A DNA stretch of 64,000 nucleotides. Origin: Hyphococcus formosus. GTDB taxonomy: Bacteria > Pseudomonadota > Alphaproteobacteria > Caulobacterales > Parvularculaceae. A program made the position numbers and the translations under genes. The DNA is taken from the NCBI RefSeq assembly GCF_046736345.1, contig NZ_CP157210.1:2976001-3040000 (forward strand). Reading direction: 5' to 3'. Below are positions 1 through 8,030 of this stretch, piece by piece. The notes under the pieces were generated by a model. That model was not told the origin of the DNA and searched no databases. It worked only from the letters and a program-made list of their open reading frames with translations. How positions within the stretch are numbered: position 1 is the first letter of the stretch; each line of letters starts with the position of its first letter.

Positions 1-772
1 CTGATGCAGCTCCGAAAATTGGAATATAATTCAGCACAAAAATCAATAATGCCCAGAACCCAGCAAATTGGACACCAATAATCAACATTATGACATAGCT
101 GATAGACGCGGTGATCAGGTTCGACATCGTTTTTACGGTTATGTATTGGCGTACCATAATGCCAATGTCAGAAATGGTTTCATTGATGACGCGCCGTTGC
201 CGATCATCTGCGCCCAAAAGGCCGATCTTTTTAAGAAGACGGCCCCGTTCAATTAGCATGAAAACCAAATACAAAAATACCGTGATAAATGTGAGGAAGT
301 TAGAACTTAACGAGCGCAAACTCCCCGCAGCTTGCGAGAGAACGGGTTTGATCAGGTCGAGAGCGGACTGCTGAATTTGCTCAACACCGCCTAGTAAATC
401 CTGAGGCAGGAAGTCAATTCCGCGGAAATAATCGATTGCGTTGCTCGCCAATCCCCGCAAGCGTTGTTCATAGCTTGGCCAAGTTTCCAGCAAGGTTTCG
501 ACATTTGATCTTATGATCTCCACAAACAGAACCATTCCGCCCCCGATAAGCAAGAACGCGATCATGTAGCCAACCCAATCGGGCATGAAGCGGCCAATAA
601 CCGGCGCGCGGCGAATGTTCTCTTTGAGGGTAAAAATCAGAAAACAAAGGAATCCCGCAACGACCAAAGGAATGATTACGCCGCGTCCGACATAGGCGAT
701 AAAACCGATAAGAACCCCGATCGCTAGCCCGTAAAATGTCTTGGCCACGCTTTGTCCATCGGAATGAGGCAT
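1..772 (-). CDS. AI-2E family transporter, 3' end cut by window edge
   Basis: A reading frame open from the ATG at 772 to the window edge encodes the first about 257 residues of a polytopic membrane protein. Hydrophobic stretches near residues 12-48 and 68-85 are followed by a soluble, partly amphipathic region and a further membrane segment. The stretch FWALLIFVLNYIPIFG near the cut end is the conserved signature of the AI-2E/PerM family (PF01594), inner-membrane permeases whose substrates are mostly unknown. Family members are usually about 350 residues, so roughly the last 100 are missing. It is transcribed away from pabB, and the 93-nt gap must hold both promoters. Family assignment is confident; the substrate cannot be named. 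Confidence 0.85.
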   Translation of the reverse strand, partial: MPHSDGQSVAKTFYGLAIGVLIGFIAYVGRGVIIPLVVAGFLCFLIFTLKENIRRAPVIGRFMPDWVGYMIAFLLIGGGMVLFVEIIRSNVETLLETWPSYEQRLRGLASNAIDYFRGIDFLPQDLLGGVEQIQQSALDLIKPVLSQAAGSLRSLSSNFLTFITVFLYLVFMLIERGRLLKKIGLLGADDRQRRVINETISDIGIMVRQYITVKTMSNLITASISYVIMLIIGVQFAGFWALLIFVLNYIPIFGAAS

Positions 773-865
773 CAAAGATCTCCTGTTTTCTTGATGAGTA
801 GGGTAATTTACGTGGTGTCCCAAGTCATCAAAGAACTGCTTTCGCTCAGGGAGCGTTTTGGCTAG

Positions 866-2203
866 ATGTCATACATGATCTCGATCGAAATAGACTGGCA
901 AAACCCAGAGGAGGCCTTCGCTCCTTTTGTTGGCAAACCGCATGCGCATTTGCTCCATTCCGGGCAGTCGGCGGGAGATGATGGCTGGTCGGTGATTGTG
1001 GCAAATCCGGTTGAGATCATTGATACCGCCTCCTCAGAATCCTTTGATCGGCTAGACAATATTATTCGCCAGCGGCGGATCGATAGAGATTTTGGCTCAA
1101 ACAATTTCCCGTTCTGCGGCGGCGTTCTAGGGTATATAGGCTATGAAACTGCGGGTTATTTCGAGCCAAGTTTGAAACTGCCATCGCATGGTTATCCGTT
1201 CCCGGATATCAGTTTGGGCGTCTATGATGCCGCACTCGCGTTTTCGCAACGGCTCGGCAAAGGGTTTGTCATTGGGCGCACACGGTCAGCATGTGAACAA
1301 TTGCATGACCTGCTGCAGCGCCAAACAATCTCATCGACAGAATCCCAGGCATCGTTTGCGCTTGAATCGAATTTCTCAGAAGACGAATATCTGCAAGCGG
1401 TCGAAGCAGTGCGCGAAAACATTCTAGATGGCGACTATTACCAAATGAATTTATCGCAGCGCATTGTTGGGCAATCGCAAATGGTGGTTGATGCGTATTC
1501 AATCGCAAAAACCGCATTAAACACCGCAAATGCGCGATTTGGTGCGTTCATGCAGTTCAACGATGCGGCAATAGTTTCGACATCGCCGGAACGGTTTTTT
1601 AAAATCGATCCGCAGAGCAACAGAATTACCTGCGAGCCCATAAAAGGCACCCGTCCTCGTGGTGAAACGCATGAGGAAGATCGGGGGCTCGCTTCATCGC
1701 TCCAGAGCGACCCGAAAGATCGTGCTGAAAATATTATGATCGCGGATCTTATGCGTAATGATCTATCGCGCATATGCGATGATTATTCGATCAACGAGGA
1801 TAAGATTTGCGAGCTGATGACGCTGCCCAACGTGTTTCATCTTGTTTCGAAAATTAGCGGGAAATTGCGTACAGAAATCAATTTTTCAGATATTCTCAGA
1901 GCGTTATTCCCGTGTGGCTCCATTACGGGTGCGCCAAAAGTAGAGGCCATGGCCGCGATAGCGAGAATGGAGAAAGTTGGACGGGGTCCGTATTGCGGGG
2001 CAATCGGATATTATTCCGATTGCGGGAAAGCAGACTTCTCCGTGGCGATACGTACCATGATGATATACGGCGAATCTGTATCAATTCCTGTGGGTGGCGG
2101 GGTTACGTTGCGATCCGAACCGCGGTCTGAGTATCAAGAAACACTTGATAAAGCGCGCAATATGTTAGCCAGTTTGGGGCAGACGGCGAAAGGCTTGAGA
2201 TGA
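866..2203 (+). CDS. pabB: aminodeoxychorismate synthase component I
   Basis: Chorismate-binding enzyme of 445 residues that, with glutamine-derived ammonia from PabA, makes 4-amino-4-deoxychorismate for p-aminobenzoate and folate. Family landmarks are visible: STSPERFF, the EPIKGTRPRG segment near residue 257 and SITGAPK near residue 351, in the C-terminal chorismate-binding domain, with a GYIGYE-type N-terminal domain before it. The length is normal for PabB. The stop overlaps the pabA start as ATGA, implying translational coupling, and pabC follows, which favours PabB over TrpE or another isochorismate enzyme. The start at 866 is the first ATG; an in-frame ATG at 875 is an alternative. Confidence 0.93.
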   Translation: MSYMISIEIDWQNPEEAFAPFVGKPHAHLLHSGQSAGDDGWSVIVANPVEIIDTASSESFDRLDNIIRQRRIDRDFGSNNFPFCGGVLGYIGYETAGYFEPSLKLPSHGYPFPDISLGVYDAALAFSQRLGKGFVIGRTRSACEQLHDLLQRQTISSTESQASFALESNFSEDEYLQAVEAVRENILDGDYYQMNLSQRIVGQSQMVVDAYSIAKTALNTANARFGAFMQFNDAAIVSTSPERFFKIDPQSNRITCEPIKGTRPRGETHEEDRGLASSLQSDPKDRAENIMIADLMRNDLSRICDDYSINEDKICELMTLPNVFHLVSKISGKLRTEINFSDILRALFPCGSITGAPKVEAMAAIARMEKVGRGPYCGAIGYYSDCGKADFSVAIRTMMIYGESVSIPVGGGVTLRSEPRSEYQETLDKARNMLASLGQTAKGLR

Positions 2204-2775
2204 TACTCGTCGTCGATAATTATGATTCATTCGTTCATAATCTTGCGCGGTACATCCGCGAGACTGGGCAAGAAACAATTACTGTGCGAAATGATTCGGT
2301 AAACGTCGCTGAATGTATTGCCATGGCCCCGACCGGTATTGTTCTATCCCCTGGGCCAAAGCGTCCATCGGACGCAAAATTATGTCTGGCTTTGCTCAGC
2401 GCGATTGCCCCGACCACGCCTTTGCTGGGGGTTTGTTTAGGTCAACAATGTTTAGTCGAGTATTTTGGCGGTAGAACCGAGCGGGCGCTTCGACCGCTGC
2501 ATGGTGAGGCCAGTGAAATTCATCATAACGGAACGGGGTTATTTAACGAAATCCCTTCTCCGATGATGGCGGGCCGCTACCATTCACTGGTGTCGGTCCT
2601 GCCTGCACAAGAAATCGGACTGGAAGTGACCGCCAAGAGTAGCGAAGGGGAAATCATGGCGGTAGAGCATAAAGAGCGGCCTTGGGTTGGGGTGCAGTTT
2701 CACCCCGAGTCATTGCTCAGCCCGCATGGGCGAAAAATAATAGAGAACTTTGTTCATGGATATGTGGGGAAATAA
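2200..2775 (+). CDS. pabA: aminodeoxychorismate synthase component II (glutamine amidotransferase)
   Basis: Class I glutamine amidotransferase of 191 residues. The nucleophile elbow GVCLGQQC places the catalytic Cys at about residue 79, and the FHPES motif near residue 167 supplies the catalytic His and Glu. The N-terminus DNYDSFVHNLARY is typical of TrpG/PabA. It supplies ammonia to PabB in the cytoplasm. It sits between pabB (4-nt overlap) and pabC (TAATG overlap), so the PabA role is clear here, although such subunits often also serve anthranilate synthase when trpG is absent; the rest of the genome would be needed to judge that. Confidence 0.93.
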   Translation: MILVVDNYDSFVHNLARYIRETGQETITVRNDSVNVAECIAMAPTGIVLSPGPKRPSDAKLCLALLSAIAPTTPLLGVCLGQQCLVEYFGGRTERALRPLHGEASEIHHNGTGLFNEIPSPMMAGRYHSLVSVLPAQEIGLEVTAKSSEGEIMAVEHKERPWVGVQFHPESLLSPHGRKIIENFVHGYVGK

Positions 2776-3632
2776 TGACAATTTATTTTAACGGTCAATA
2801 TCTTGATGATCCGACATCGATCAATGTCGCAGATCGTGGGTTTTTATTGGGCGACGGAATTTTTGAAACGATTCTGTTGCGTGATGGTCAGCCTGCATTT
2901 TTTAGTGCGCATATTGCGCGGCTAACCGCTGGGGCTGCGGCGCTTGGAATTGACGTCAAGTTCACCGAGACGGAGATCGCAAAAGCGATCACCGATCTCG
3001 CTGAACGCAACGGGGCAAAAAAGGGAGCGGCCTCGTGCAGAATTACGCTAACGCGTGGTGTGGGTGCGCGGGGGCTCTCCGCAGAAGACGCGAATGAGCC
3101 GACGTTGTTGGTGACGGTAAGCCCCTATAAAGGGGCAGGAGGCGAGATTCAAAGGCTGATGGTCGCTCGTGCAAGCCGCGCAGAGCGCAGCATCTCCGCG
3201 CGTTACAAGACGTTAAATTACCTTGATAATGTTTTGGCCCGAGAAGAGGCGCGCGCCGCAAAAATGGATGATGCGATCATGCTCAATCATGCAGGGCGCG
3301 TGGCCTGTGCATCTGCGGCAAATGTTTTCGTCATTCGCGAAGACGGAGAGGTGGTTACGCCGCCGGTGCGCGAGGGCGCGCTTTCCGGCATCGTACGGAA
3401 TGTCTTGTTGCAGACAGCCAATAATGCGGGATTGGCCGTCGTCGAGGCAGAAATAGACAGACACGAACTGAAAAAATCAGTCATCATTTTGACCAATAGC
3501 CTGATCGGCCTTCAGCTAGCGACAATAAAATCTGGCGAAGTGACGGCGTCAGCGCAAAAAATATTCGATAAGCTCAAATCATGCTACGAAAACGCATTAC
3601 GTGACGATTTAAAGATGCGAGCGGGCCATTGA
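2775..3632 (+). CDS. pabC: aminodeoxychorismate lyase
   Basis: Class IV PLP-dependent enzyme (branched-chain aminotransferase fold) of 285 residues that releases pyruvate from aminodeoxychorismate to give p-aminobenzoate. The N-terminal DRGFLLGDGIFETI is the fold-type IV signature, and the PLP lysine is in RYKTLNYLDNVLA at about residue 145. I chose the ATG at 2775 because it overlaps the pabA stop (TAATG); a longer frame runs further upstream but lies wholly inside pabA. D-amino acid aminotransferase is the main alternative family member, but the operon makes ADC lyase much more likely. The stop overlaps the start of the next gene (TTGA). Confidence 0.88.
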   Translation: MTIYFNGQYLDDPTSINVADRGFLLGDGIFETILLRDGQPAFFSAHIARLTAGAAALGIDVKFTETEIAKAITDLAERNGAKKGAASCRITLTRGVGARGLSAEDANEPTLLVTVSPYKGAGGEIQRLMVARASRAERSISARYKTLNYLDNVLAREEARAAKMDDAIMLNHAGRVACASAANVFVIREDGEVVTPPVREGALSGIVRNVLLQTANNAGLAVVEAEIDRHELKKSVIILTNSLIGLQLATIKSGEVTASAQKIFDKLKSCYENALRDDLKMRAGH

Positions 3633-4783
3633 AGTCATTTGTATTACAGGAAGATCAAATTTCACGTGTCATCGGTGCAGCAGCAGCAGATGAGCTCGCG
3701 CGCCGATTTAATCGACATATTGATTTTTTGACGATTGCGTCCTGGACCCAAGACACCAAGCTTGAGAATGGCGGCATGGCATTAACGGCTGCCGAAAAAA
3801 CCGCATGCGCAGAACGCGCATCAACCTTGTTTGGGTTTGCGCCGGATTTTTTAACCAGCCAATCGGCTGAGCGAATTTCTGACTGGGCACGGATGCTGTC
3901 AGATGCGCTGAGAATGAAATTAAATACATTCTCGTTTAAGCCGGCGGCTCGTGGTAATCAGGATACGGCATATCAACACCGCGCAGATGCGATATTTCAA
4001 GAGGCGGCTGCTGCGGCGAATATCCTTTATGGTCGTCGGCGCTTGTTGTCTTTTGTTGCCCCGCACAGTTTGATAGGAATTGAATTGTCGATATTGACGC
4101 CAAACCTTTTGGGCGTTGAAACCGTCGACGCGCGCGGCATGACACCGGATGCATTGTCGAAGAGCCTATTGTTTGGGGACGTCCTTGTGGCGACACCCAC
4201 ATTGTGGCGCTACATGATGCAAGAAAAGTTGAAAGCGCCGGACAACACGATGGCCGTCAGTTTTGGCGAACCGATGACGCCCGAACTCGCTGCTGAAATG
4301 CGGAAAAGTGGCTTTGGTGTTTTGCGCGAACTTTATGGTTCAACCGAAACAGGATTGATTGGGTGGCGCGATACGCCCGGCGAGCCATTTATCCTGTTCG
4401 ATCATTGGCGTCGATGTGATGACGACCTGTTGCGGATAATGCCCGATTCCTCGGAGGAGCGGGTTGAGCCAATGGATATGCTGGAATGGGATGGTGAGCG
4501 TAGCTTTTCGCTTTCCGGTCGCCGTGACGGTGCCGTTCAGATCGGTGCGGTCAATGTTTTTCCGGATGTCGTTTCTAGCACTATGTGTGCCCACCCGCAT
4601 ATCAAATCATGCGAAATCGTTGTGGGAAGGCGGAGTGATGGCGCAAGTCGATTGGTCGCGCATATTGTCTTGGCAGATAAAGTTCAACCCAATGAGAAAA
4701 CAGCGCGTGAAATTGATGCATGGTGCAGGGCGAACTTACGTCAGCAAGAACGCCCGCAGATTTATAATTTTGAAGCCCCGTGA
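3629..4783 (+). CDS. AMP-ligase-like protein with degenerate phosphate loop
   Basis: A 384-residue protein resembling the short 4-coumarate/aryl-type AMP-binding ligases of aryl-polyene and xanthomonadin clusters. The adenylate motif YGSTETG is intact at about residue 236, and a C-terminal subdomain hinge resembling GRRDGAVQIG follows. Where family members carry the phosphate loop (usually SGSTGxPK), this protein reads FKPAARGNQD near residues 103-112, before a recognisable helix with HRADAIFQEA. ATP handling may therefore be altered or lost. It starts with TTG overlapping the pabC stop by 4 nt, so it is translationally coupled to the p-aminobenzoate genes. Activation of an aromatic acid derived from chorismate is an inference only. 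Confidence 0.6.
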   Translation: MKSFVLQEDQISRVIGAAAADELARRFNRHIDFLTIASWTQDTKLENGGMALTAAEKTACAERASTLFGFAPDFLTSQSAERISDWARMLSDALRMKLNTFSFKPAARGNQDTAYQHRADAIFQEAAAAANILYGRRRLLSFVAPHSLIGIELSILTPNLLGVETVDARGMTPDALSKSLLFGDVLVATPTLWRYMMQEKLKAPDNTMAVSFGEPMTPELAAEMRKSGFGVLRELYGSTETGLIGWRDTPGEPFILFDHWRRCDDDLLRIMPDSSEERVEPMDMLEWDGERSFSLSGRRDGAVQIGAVNVFPDVVSSTMCAHPHIKSCEIVVGRRSDGASRLVAHIVLADKVQPNEKTAREIDAWCRANLRQQERPQIYNFEAP

Positions 4784-4822
4784 GTGCCGACTGAGAAATT
4801 CATCGGCACTTTTTGCGCGGGA

Positions 4823-5278
4823 TTAGTTTTCTTCACCGCCCTTGGAAAGGCTAGTGGCTTGTCCAAACTTGCTTTGGACCTGTGCGGCGACATTATTGAA
4901 GACCGCATCTGAATCGCCAACGGTAACCGTCGCTTCGCAATTCGTCGTACAATTATAAGTCGTGCGCGCGACGCCGCGGTGTACTGTCATCATATCCGCA
5001 CTTGGGGTGCGTACACGAATGATCAGATTTTTCGCGGCCTCACCATTTTCATCAAAGATGTAAATGTTTGTGAGCCCCGGCGCTTTACCGAATAGAAGTA
5101 CGTTTGAGTTGTCCTGAACGGTGACGTCCGCAATCGCTGGATTGCCGACAACAATACTTTGAGCGGGATTTTCAAGCTTGTATGGGCGAACCTGATCCAT
5201 GGTCAGCCATAATTGCTCGGCTGCAGCGACCTGTGTCGATGCTGTAAGTAGAACAAGTGCGGTGACAAAAGTGCGCAT
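4823..5278 (-). CDS. secreted pilus-assembly N-domain protein (CpaC N-terminal-like)
   Basis: A 151-residue protein with an N-terminal signal peptide (hydrophobic core ALVLLTAS, Ala-rich cleavage region), then a domain like the N-terminal region of Flp-pilus secretins (T2SS/T3SS pilus N domain, PF13629): LWLTMDQVRPYKL, VVGNPAIADVTVQD and FGKAPGLTNIYIFD. It has no secretin domain, so it is a stand-alone N-domain, probably periplasmic. Two Cys, in YNCTTNCEATV, may form a disulphide. It is divergent from the CRP-like gene and lies beside the cpa/tad locus, whose CpaC carries the same domain. A role as an accessory to the pilus secretin is inferred. Confidence 0.75.
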   Translation of the reverse strand: MRTFVTALVLLTASTQVAAAEQLWLTMDQVRPYKLENPAQSIVVGNPAIADVTVQDNSNVLLFGKAPGLTNIYIFDENGEAAKNLIIRVRTPSADMMTVHRGVARTTYNCTTNCEATVTVGDSDAVFNNVAAQVQSKFGQATSLSKGGEEN

Positions 5279-5451
5279 TTGATAATCCTCTATAAACCTG
5301 AACTGACATTAGGCCATATGAGTCAAAGAATGCTTAAAGGCCTGGAGAGGATTCGTTTCAATAATCACATTGCCTGCAATGATTTCGTAAGACAAATTTT
5401 ACTCGAGCTTAAATTTCCGTTGATACGGAAGAGCGTCCGGTGGAGAGAATT

Positions 5452-6174
5452 ATGAGCGCGATTTTGGCTGAACCCGTTGCCGCGGAATTTGACGTTGTCG
5501 AGAAACTATCTCGAATTCCTCCTTTCCATGACCTTCCTACAGCCGTTTTGGAATTGCTCCGTGATCAAAGTGAGCGTCGCCATTACGATGCGGGGCAAAC
5601 GGTTTTTTCTTTGGGGCAGTATGATGGCGGCGAATTCGTCGTCGTCTTGAATGGTGGCTTACGTGTCTCTGTTGCGGACCCAATTGGCGGCGGCATGATG
5701 ATTGAAGACGTGTTACCACAAGGGGTTTTTGGTCTAGAAATCGCCATCGCAGAGCCGGATCAGGCATTATTCCAAACAATCTCGGTGACGGCTGAGGAGC
5801 AAACCGATCTTATTGTAATCGATGCGGCCGAATTTTCGTCACTTGCTGCGGGACGTCCGTCTCTGATGCGGAATATCGCTTCCTATCTAGCAGAGAACCT
5901 TGTGGCGAAGCGGTTTGGTGCCATGGCTACACAAATCGCAGATGAGCAACGCATTTATGCGACCTTATTAGAATGCGTCGAGCGAGATGTTCTGACCGGT
6001 ATCTGGCGGATCGAAAAAATGCCAAAACACCGGGAAATTGCCGATATAGCGAAGGTCGATGAAACTGTTGCGGCGGGCGCGGTAGCATCATTGATACAAG
6101 ATGGCGTAGCGGAACGGGATTATCCAGGGCTAATAATTAAGGATATTTCTCGGCTAAATACACTCGCGCGCTAG
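5452..6174 (+). CDS. CRP/FNR-family transcriptional regulator
   Basis: A 240-residue protein with an N-terminal cyclic-nucleotide-binding-type beta-roll (about residues 15-135), a dimerisation helix and a C-terminal winged helix (about 175-235, with HREIADIAKVDE as the HTH entry). The usual phosphate-binding cassette is poorly kept: FGLEIAIAEPDQALFQ lacks the Arg that contacts cAMP phosphate, so the ligand may differ or be absent. No FNR-type Cys cluster is seen. The ATG at 5452 is preferred over a GTG at 5440 because GGAGAG sits 5 nt upstream of it. Its place just before the Flp pilin gene suggests control of the pilus locus, as an inference. Confidence 0.8.
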   Translation: MSAILAEPVAAEFDVVEKLSRIPPFHDLPTAVLELLRDQSERRHYDAGQTVFSLGQYDGGEFVVVLNGGLRVSVADPIGGGMMIEDVLPQGVFGLEIAIAEPDQALFQTISVTAEEQTDLIVIDAAEFSSLAAGRPSLMRNIASYLAENLVAKRFGAMATQIADEQRIYATLLECVERDVLTGIWRIEKMPKHREIADIAKVDETVAAGAVASLIQDGVAERDYPGLIIKDISRLNTLAR

Positions 6175-6188
6175 GAAAAACGCCGTTT

Positions 6189-6218
6189 TTGAAACGGTAA
6201 ATAATTATTAACTATAAT
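6189..6218 (+). promoter_or_regulatory. sigma-70-like promoter of the Flp pilin gene
   Basis: TTGAAA at 6189-6194 and a perfect TATAAT at 6213-6218 are separated by 18 nt. Transcription should begin near 6225, leaving a leader of about 110 nt before the pilin ATG. The -35 box lies inside a small hairpin (CCGTTT-TTG-AAACGG, 6183-6197), and TTAAC just before the -10 resembles a CtrA half-site. A strong promoter fits a major pilin. Confidence 0.65.
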
Positions 6219-6336
6219 TAGTACACAGATAAAAAATTCTGTTCATGAATTTTTTACCGATGCCGATCAATATGGCGATGTCTGAAGGGGAGACCTTCTT
6301 CAGCGGTGCAAGTAAAGAGTAAGCAGGAGTCGACAA

Positions 6337-6507
6337 ATGAAAACTCTTATTAATCGTTTTAAGAATGACGAATCTGGTGCAACGGCTATCGAGTATGGCC
6401 TGATTGCTGCCCTTATCGCTGTTGCTATCATCGGCGCAGTGAAAGCTGTTGGTACTTCACTTAGCGGTACATTCGGCGACGTTCAAACTGAACTGGACGC
6501 TTCTTAA
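6337..6507 (+). CDS. flp: Flp/Fap-type (type IVb) major pilin
   Basis: A small gene of 56 codons. The product starts with a short positively charged leader (MKTLINRFKNDESG), then the class IVb pilin signature ATAIEYGLIAALIAVAII, with the conserved Glu-Tyr pair near residues 19-20 and a single hydrophobic helix. CpaA would cut after the leader Gly, exposing the mature N-terminus. A ribosome site, AGGAG, lies 6 nt upstream of the start. It has its own strong promoter and a terminator straight after, so it is probably transcribed far above the assembly genes that follow. It is the structural subunit of the Flp pilus used for surface attachment. Confidence 0.95.
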   Translation: MKTLINRFKNDESGATAIEYGLIAALIAVAIIGAVKAVGTSLSGTFGDVQTELDAS

Positions 6508-6554
6508 GAATACGCGCTACTCGGCGTAATCTTGCCGCTGAAGCGTTATGAGAT

Positions 6555-6586
6555 GAAAAAGGAGATCCGATGGATCTCCTTTTTTC
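6555..6586 (+). terminator. intrinsic terminator after the pilin gene
   Basis: A perfect stem, GAAAAAGGAGATCC (6555-6568) with its complement from 6572, around a GAT loop, ends in a T run. It lies 48 nt after the pilin stop and should separate abundant pilin mRNA from cpaA. Confidence 0.9.
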
Positions 6587-6654
6587 TTTATGTCTAACGG
6601 AACATTAAGATCGCGGGCCCTATAGATAATGTTTGATTTATCTGGAGACGGACA

Positions 6655-7161
6655 GTGGTCGCCTATCTACTTCTATCAGTATTCCCCGCGGCTTTATTAA
6701 TTGCCGCCGCGAATGATATTTATGAATTCAAAATTCCAAATTGGATATCGATCATTCTGATCTGTACCTATCCCGCAGCTGGTCTCGCTGTTGGTGCTCA
6801 CCCGCAAATTATTCTTGAAGGCCTGTTGATCGGAGCGGGTTCATTGGTGGTGAGTTTTGGCCTTTTTGCTTTCAAAATTGTCGGCGGTGGTGATGCGAAG
6901 CTCTTTGCCGCAACGGCTCCCTGGGTTGGGTTGAGCGGATTTGGCATGTTTTTATTCTATACAGGGCTTTCTGGGCTCGCTCTGGCAATCGCAATGGTCA
7001 TGTTTCGGAAATTGCCGATTTTGCCCGTTTATGCCCATGCGCCTTGGTTAATACGCCTCCACGAACGCAAGAAAGATTTGCCCTATGCGGTCGCGATTGG
7101 CGGCGGTGCACTTCTTAGTTTTTCACAAACACCATACTTCCAATTGGTCATTGGCGGTTAA
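6655..7161 (+). CDS. cpaA: prepilin peptidase CpaA (A24 family)
   Basis: A polytopic inner-membrane aspartic peptidase of 168 residues that removes the leader of Flp pilin and TadE/TadG-type pseudopilins. The two catalytic aspartates are visible: D in AANDIYEFKIPNW near residue 21, and D in GGGDAKLF near residue 80. The N-terminal cysteine domain of larger PilD/GspO enzymes is absent, as is usual for CpaA/TadV. The start is GTG at 6655. It begins the cpa/tad assembly series and is followed, after a 91-nt gap, by cpaB. Confidence 0.92.
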   Translation: MVAYLLLSVFPAALLIAAANDIYEFKIPNWISIILICTYPAAGLAVGAHPQIILEGLLIGAGSLVVSFGLFAFKIVGGGDAKLFAATAPWVGLSGFGMFLFYTGLSGLALAIAMVMFRKLPILPVYAHAPWLIRLHERKKDLPYAVAIGGGALLSFSQTPYFQLVIGG

Positions 7162-7252
7162 CAAGGTCAGTTAACAGAGTTTTGAGGAGTTTGTCGCAAC
7201 ATACATAAACGGCGATCTGTATGGAAAGCGCAAAAGGTCAGGCAGGGTCGAA

Positions 7253-8005
7253 ATGAACGTAAGTCGAATAGCTATTTTAGGGGTCGCTCTCGTTGCGGGG
7301 GCAGGGGCATTTGTCCTGATGTTGGGTCAGAACAAAACCGTGGCACCGATACAAATTGTTGAGCCTGTCAAAGAAGAAACTGTTCGCGTTCTCGTGGCCA
7401 ACAAAAACATTCAGCGTGGAGAACGGCTGTTGCTTGATAGTACGTCATGGGTTTCATGGCCGAAAAAAGCGGTGCGCCCGACATTTATCACTGATGAAAA
7501 CCCAGAGGCACGCGATGACTTAGCCAACGCGGTTGCCCGTTCGATAATTGTCGATGGCGAACCGATCGTGAATCAAAAACTTGCGCGCGCAGAATCGTCT
7601 GGATTGATGGCGGCGATTATTTCACCGGGAATGCGCGCAGTCACTTTGCGTGTTTCACCAGAAACCGCATCCGGAGGCTTTATCCTGCCAGGTGACCGGG
7701 TCGATATTCTTTTTACCGGTGGCGGTCGCGATAGCCGTGATGGCGGGCTGGCACGCACCATGTTTGAGGACGTCCGCGTTCTCGCGGTAAATACGATTTA
7801 CGCTGAGAATACAGAAACAGCGCATATCGATAGCGTGAACGTCACGCTTGAGCTCGCGCCGCTCGACGCTGAAACATTCGTTTCCGCGCGTTCGTCAGGT
7901 TCGTTAAGCCTGGTTCTGCGCAGTATTTTTAAACCTGAAGGTGATCTCGTCGCAAGTGAACGCCGGTCATCCAATGTGAGTGTGATTCGTTATGGGCGCT
8001 CTTAA
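7253..8005 (+). CDS. cpaB: Flp pilus assembly protein CpaB (RcpC family)
   Basis: A 250-residue protein with an N-terminal membrane anchor (AILGVALVAGAGAFVLML) and a SAF domain (about residues 45-110: VLVANKNIQRGERLLLD, WPKKAVRPTFI), followed by the RcpC C-terminal domain with GDRVDILFTGGG. CpaB proteins are periplasmic partners of the outer-membrane secretin CpaC. Its length is close to the family norm. It stands between cpaA and cpaC and its end lies 25 nt before the preferred cpaC start. Confidence 0.92.
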   Translation: MNVSRIAILGVALVAGAGAFVLMLGQNKTVAPIQIVEPVKEETVRVLVANKNIQRGERLLLDSTSWVSWPKKAVRPTFITDENPEARDDLANAVARSIIVDGEPIVNQKLARAESSGLMAAIISPGMRAVTLRVSPETASGGFILPGDRVDILFTGGGRDSRDGGLARTMFEDVRVLAVNTIYAENTETAHIDSVNVTLELAPLDAETFVSARSSGSLSLVLRSIFKPEGDLVASERRSSNVSVIRYGRS

Positions 8006-8030
8006 GAATAAAAAATCCCAGGGGGTTGAT

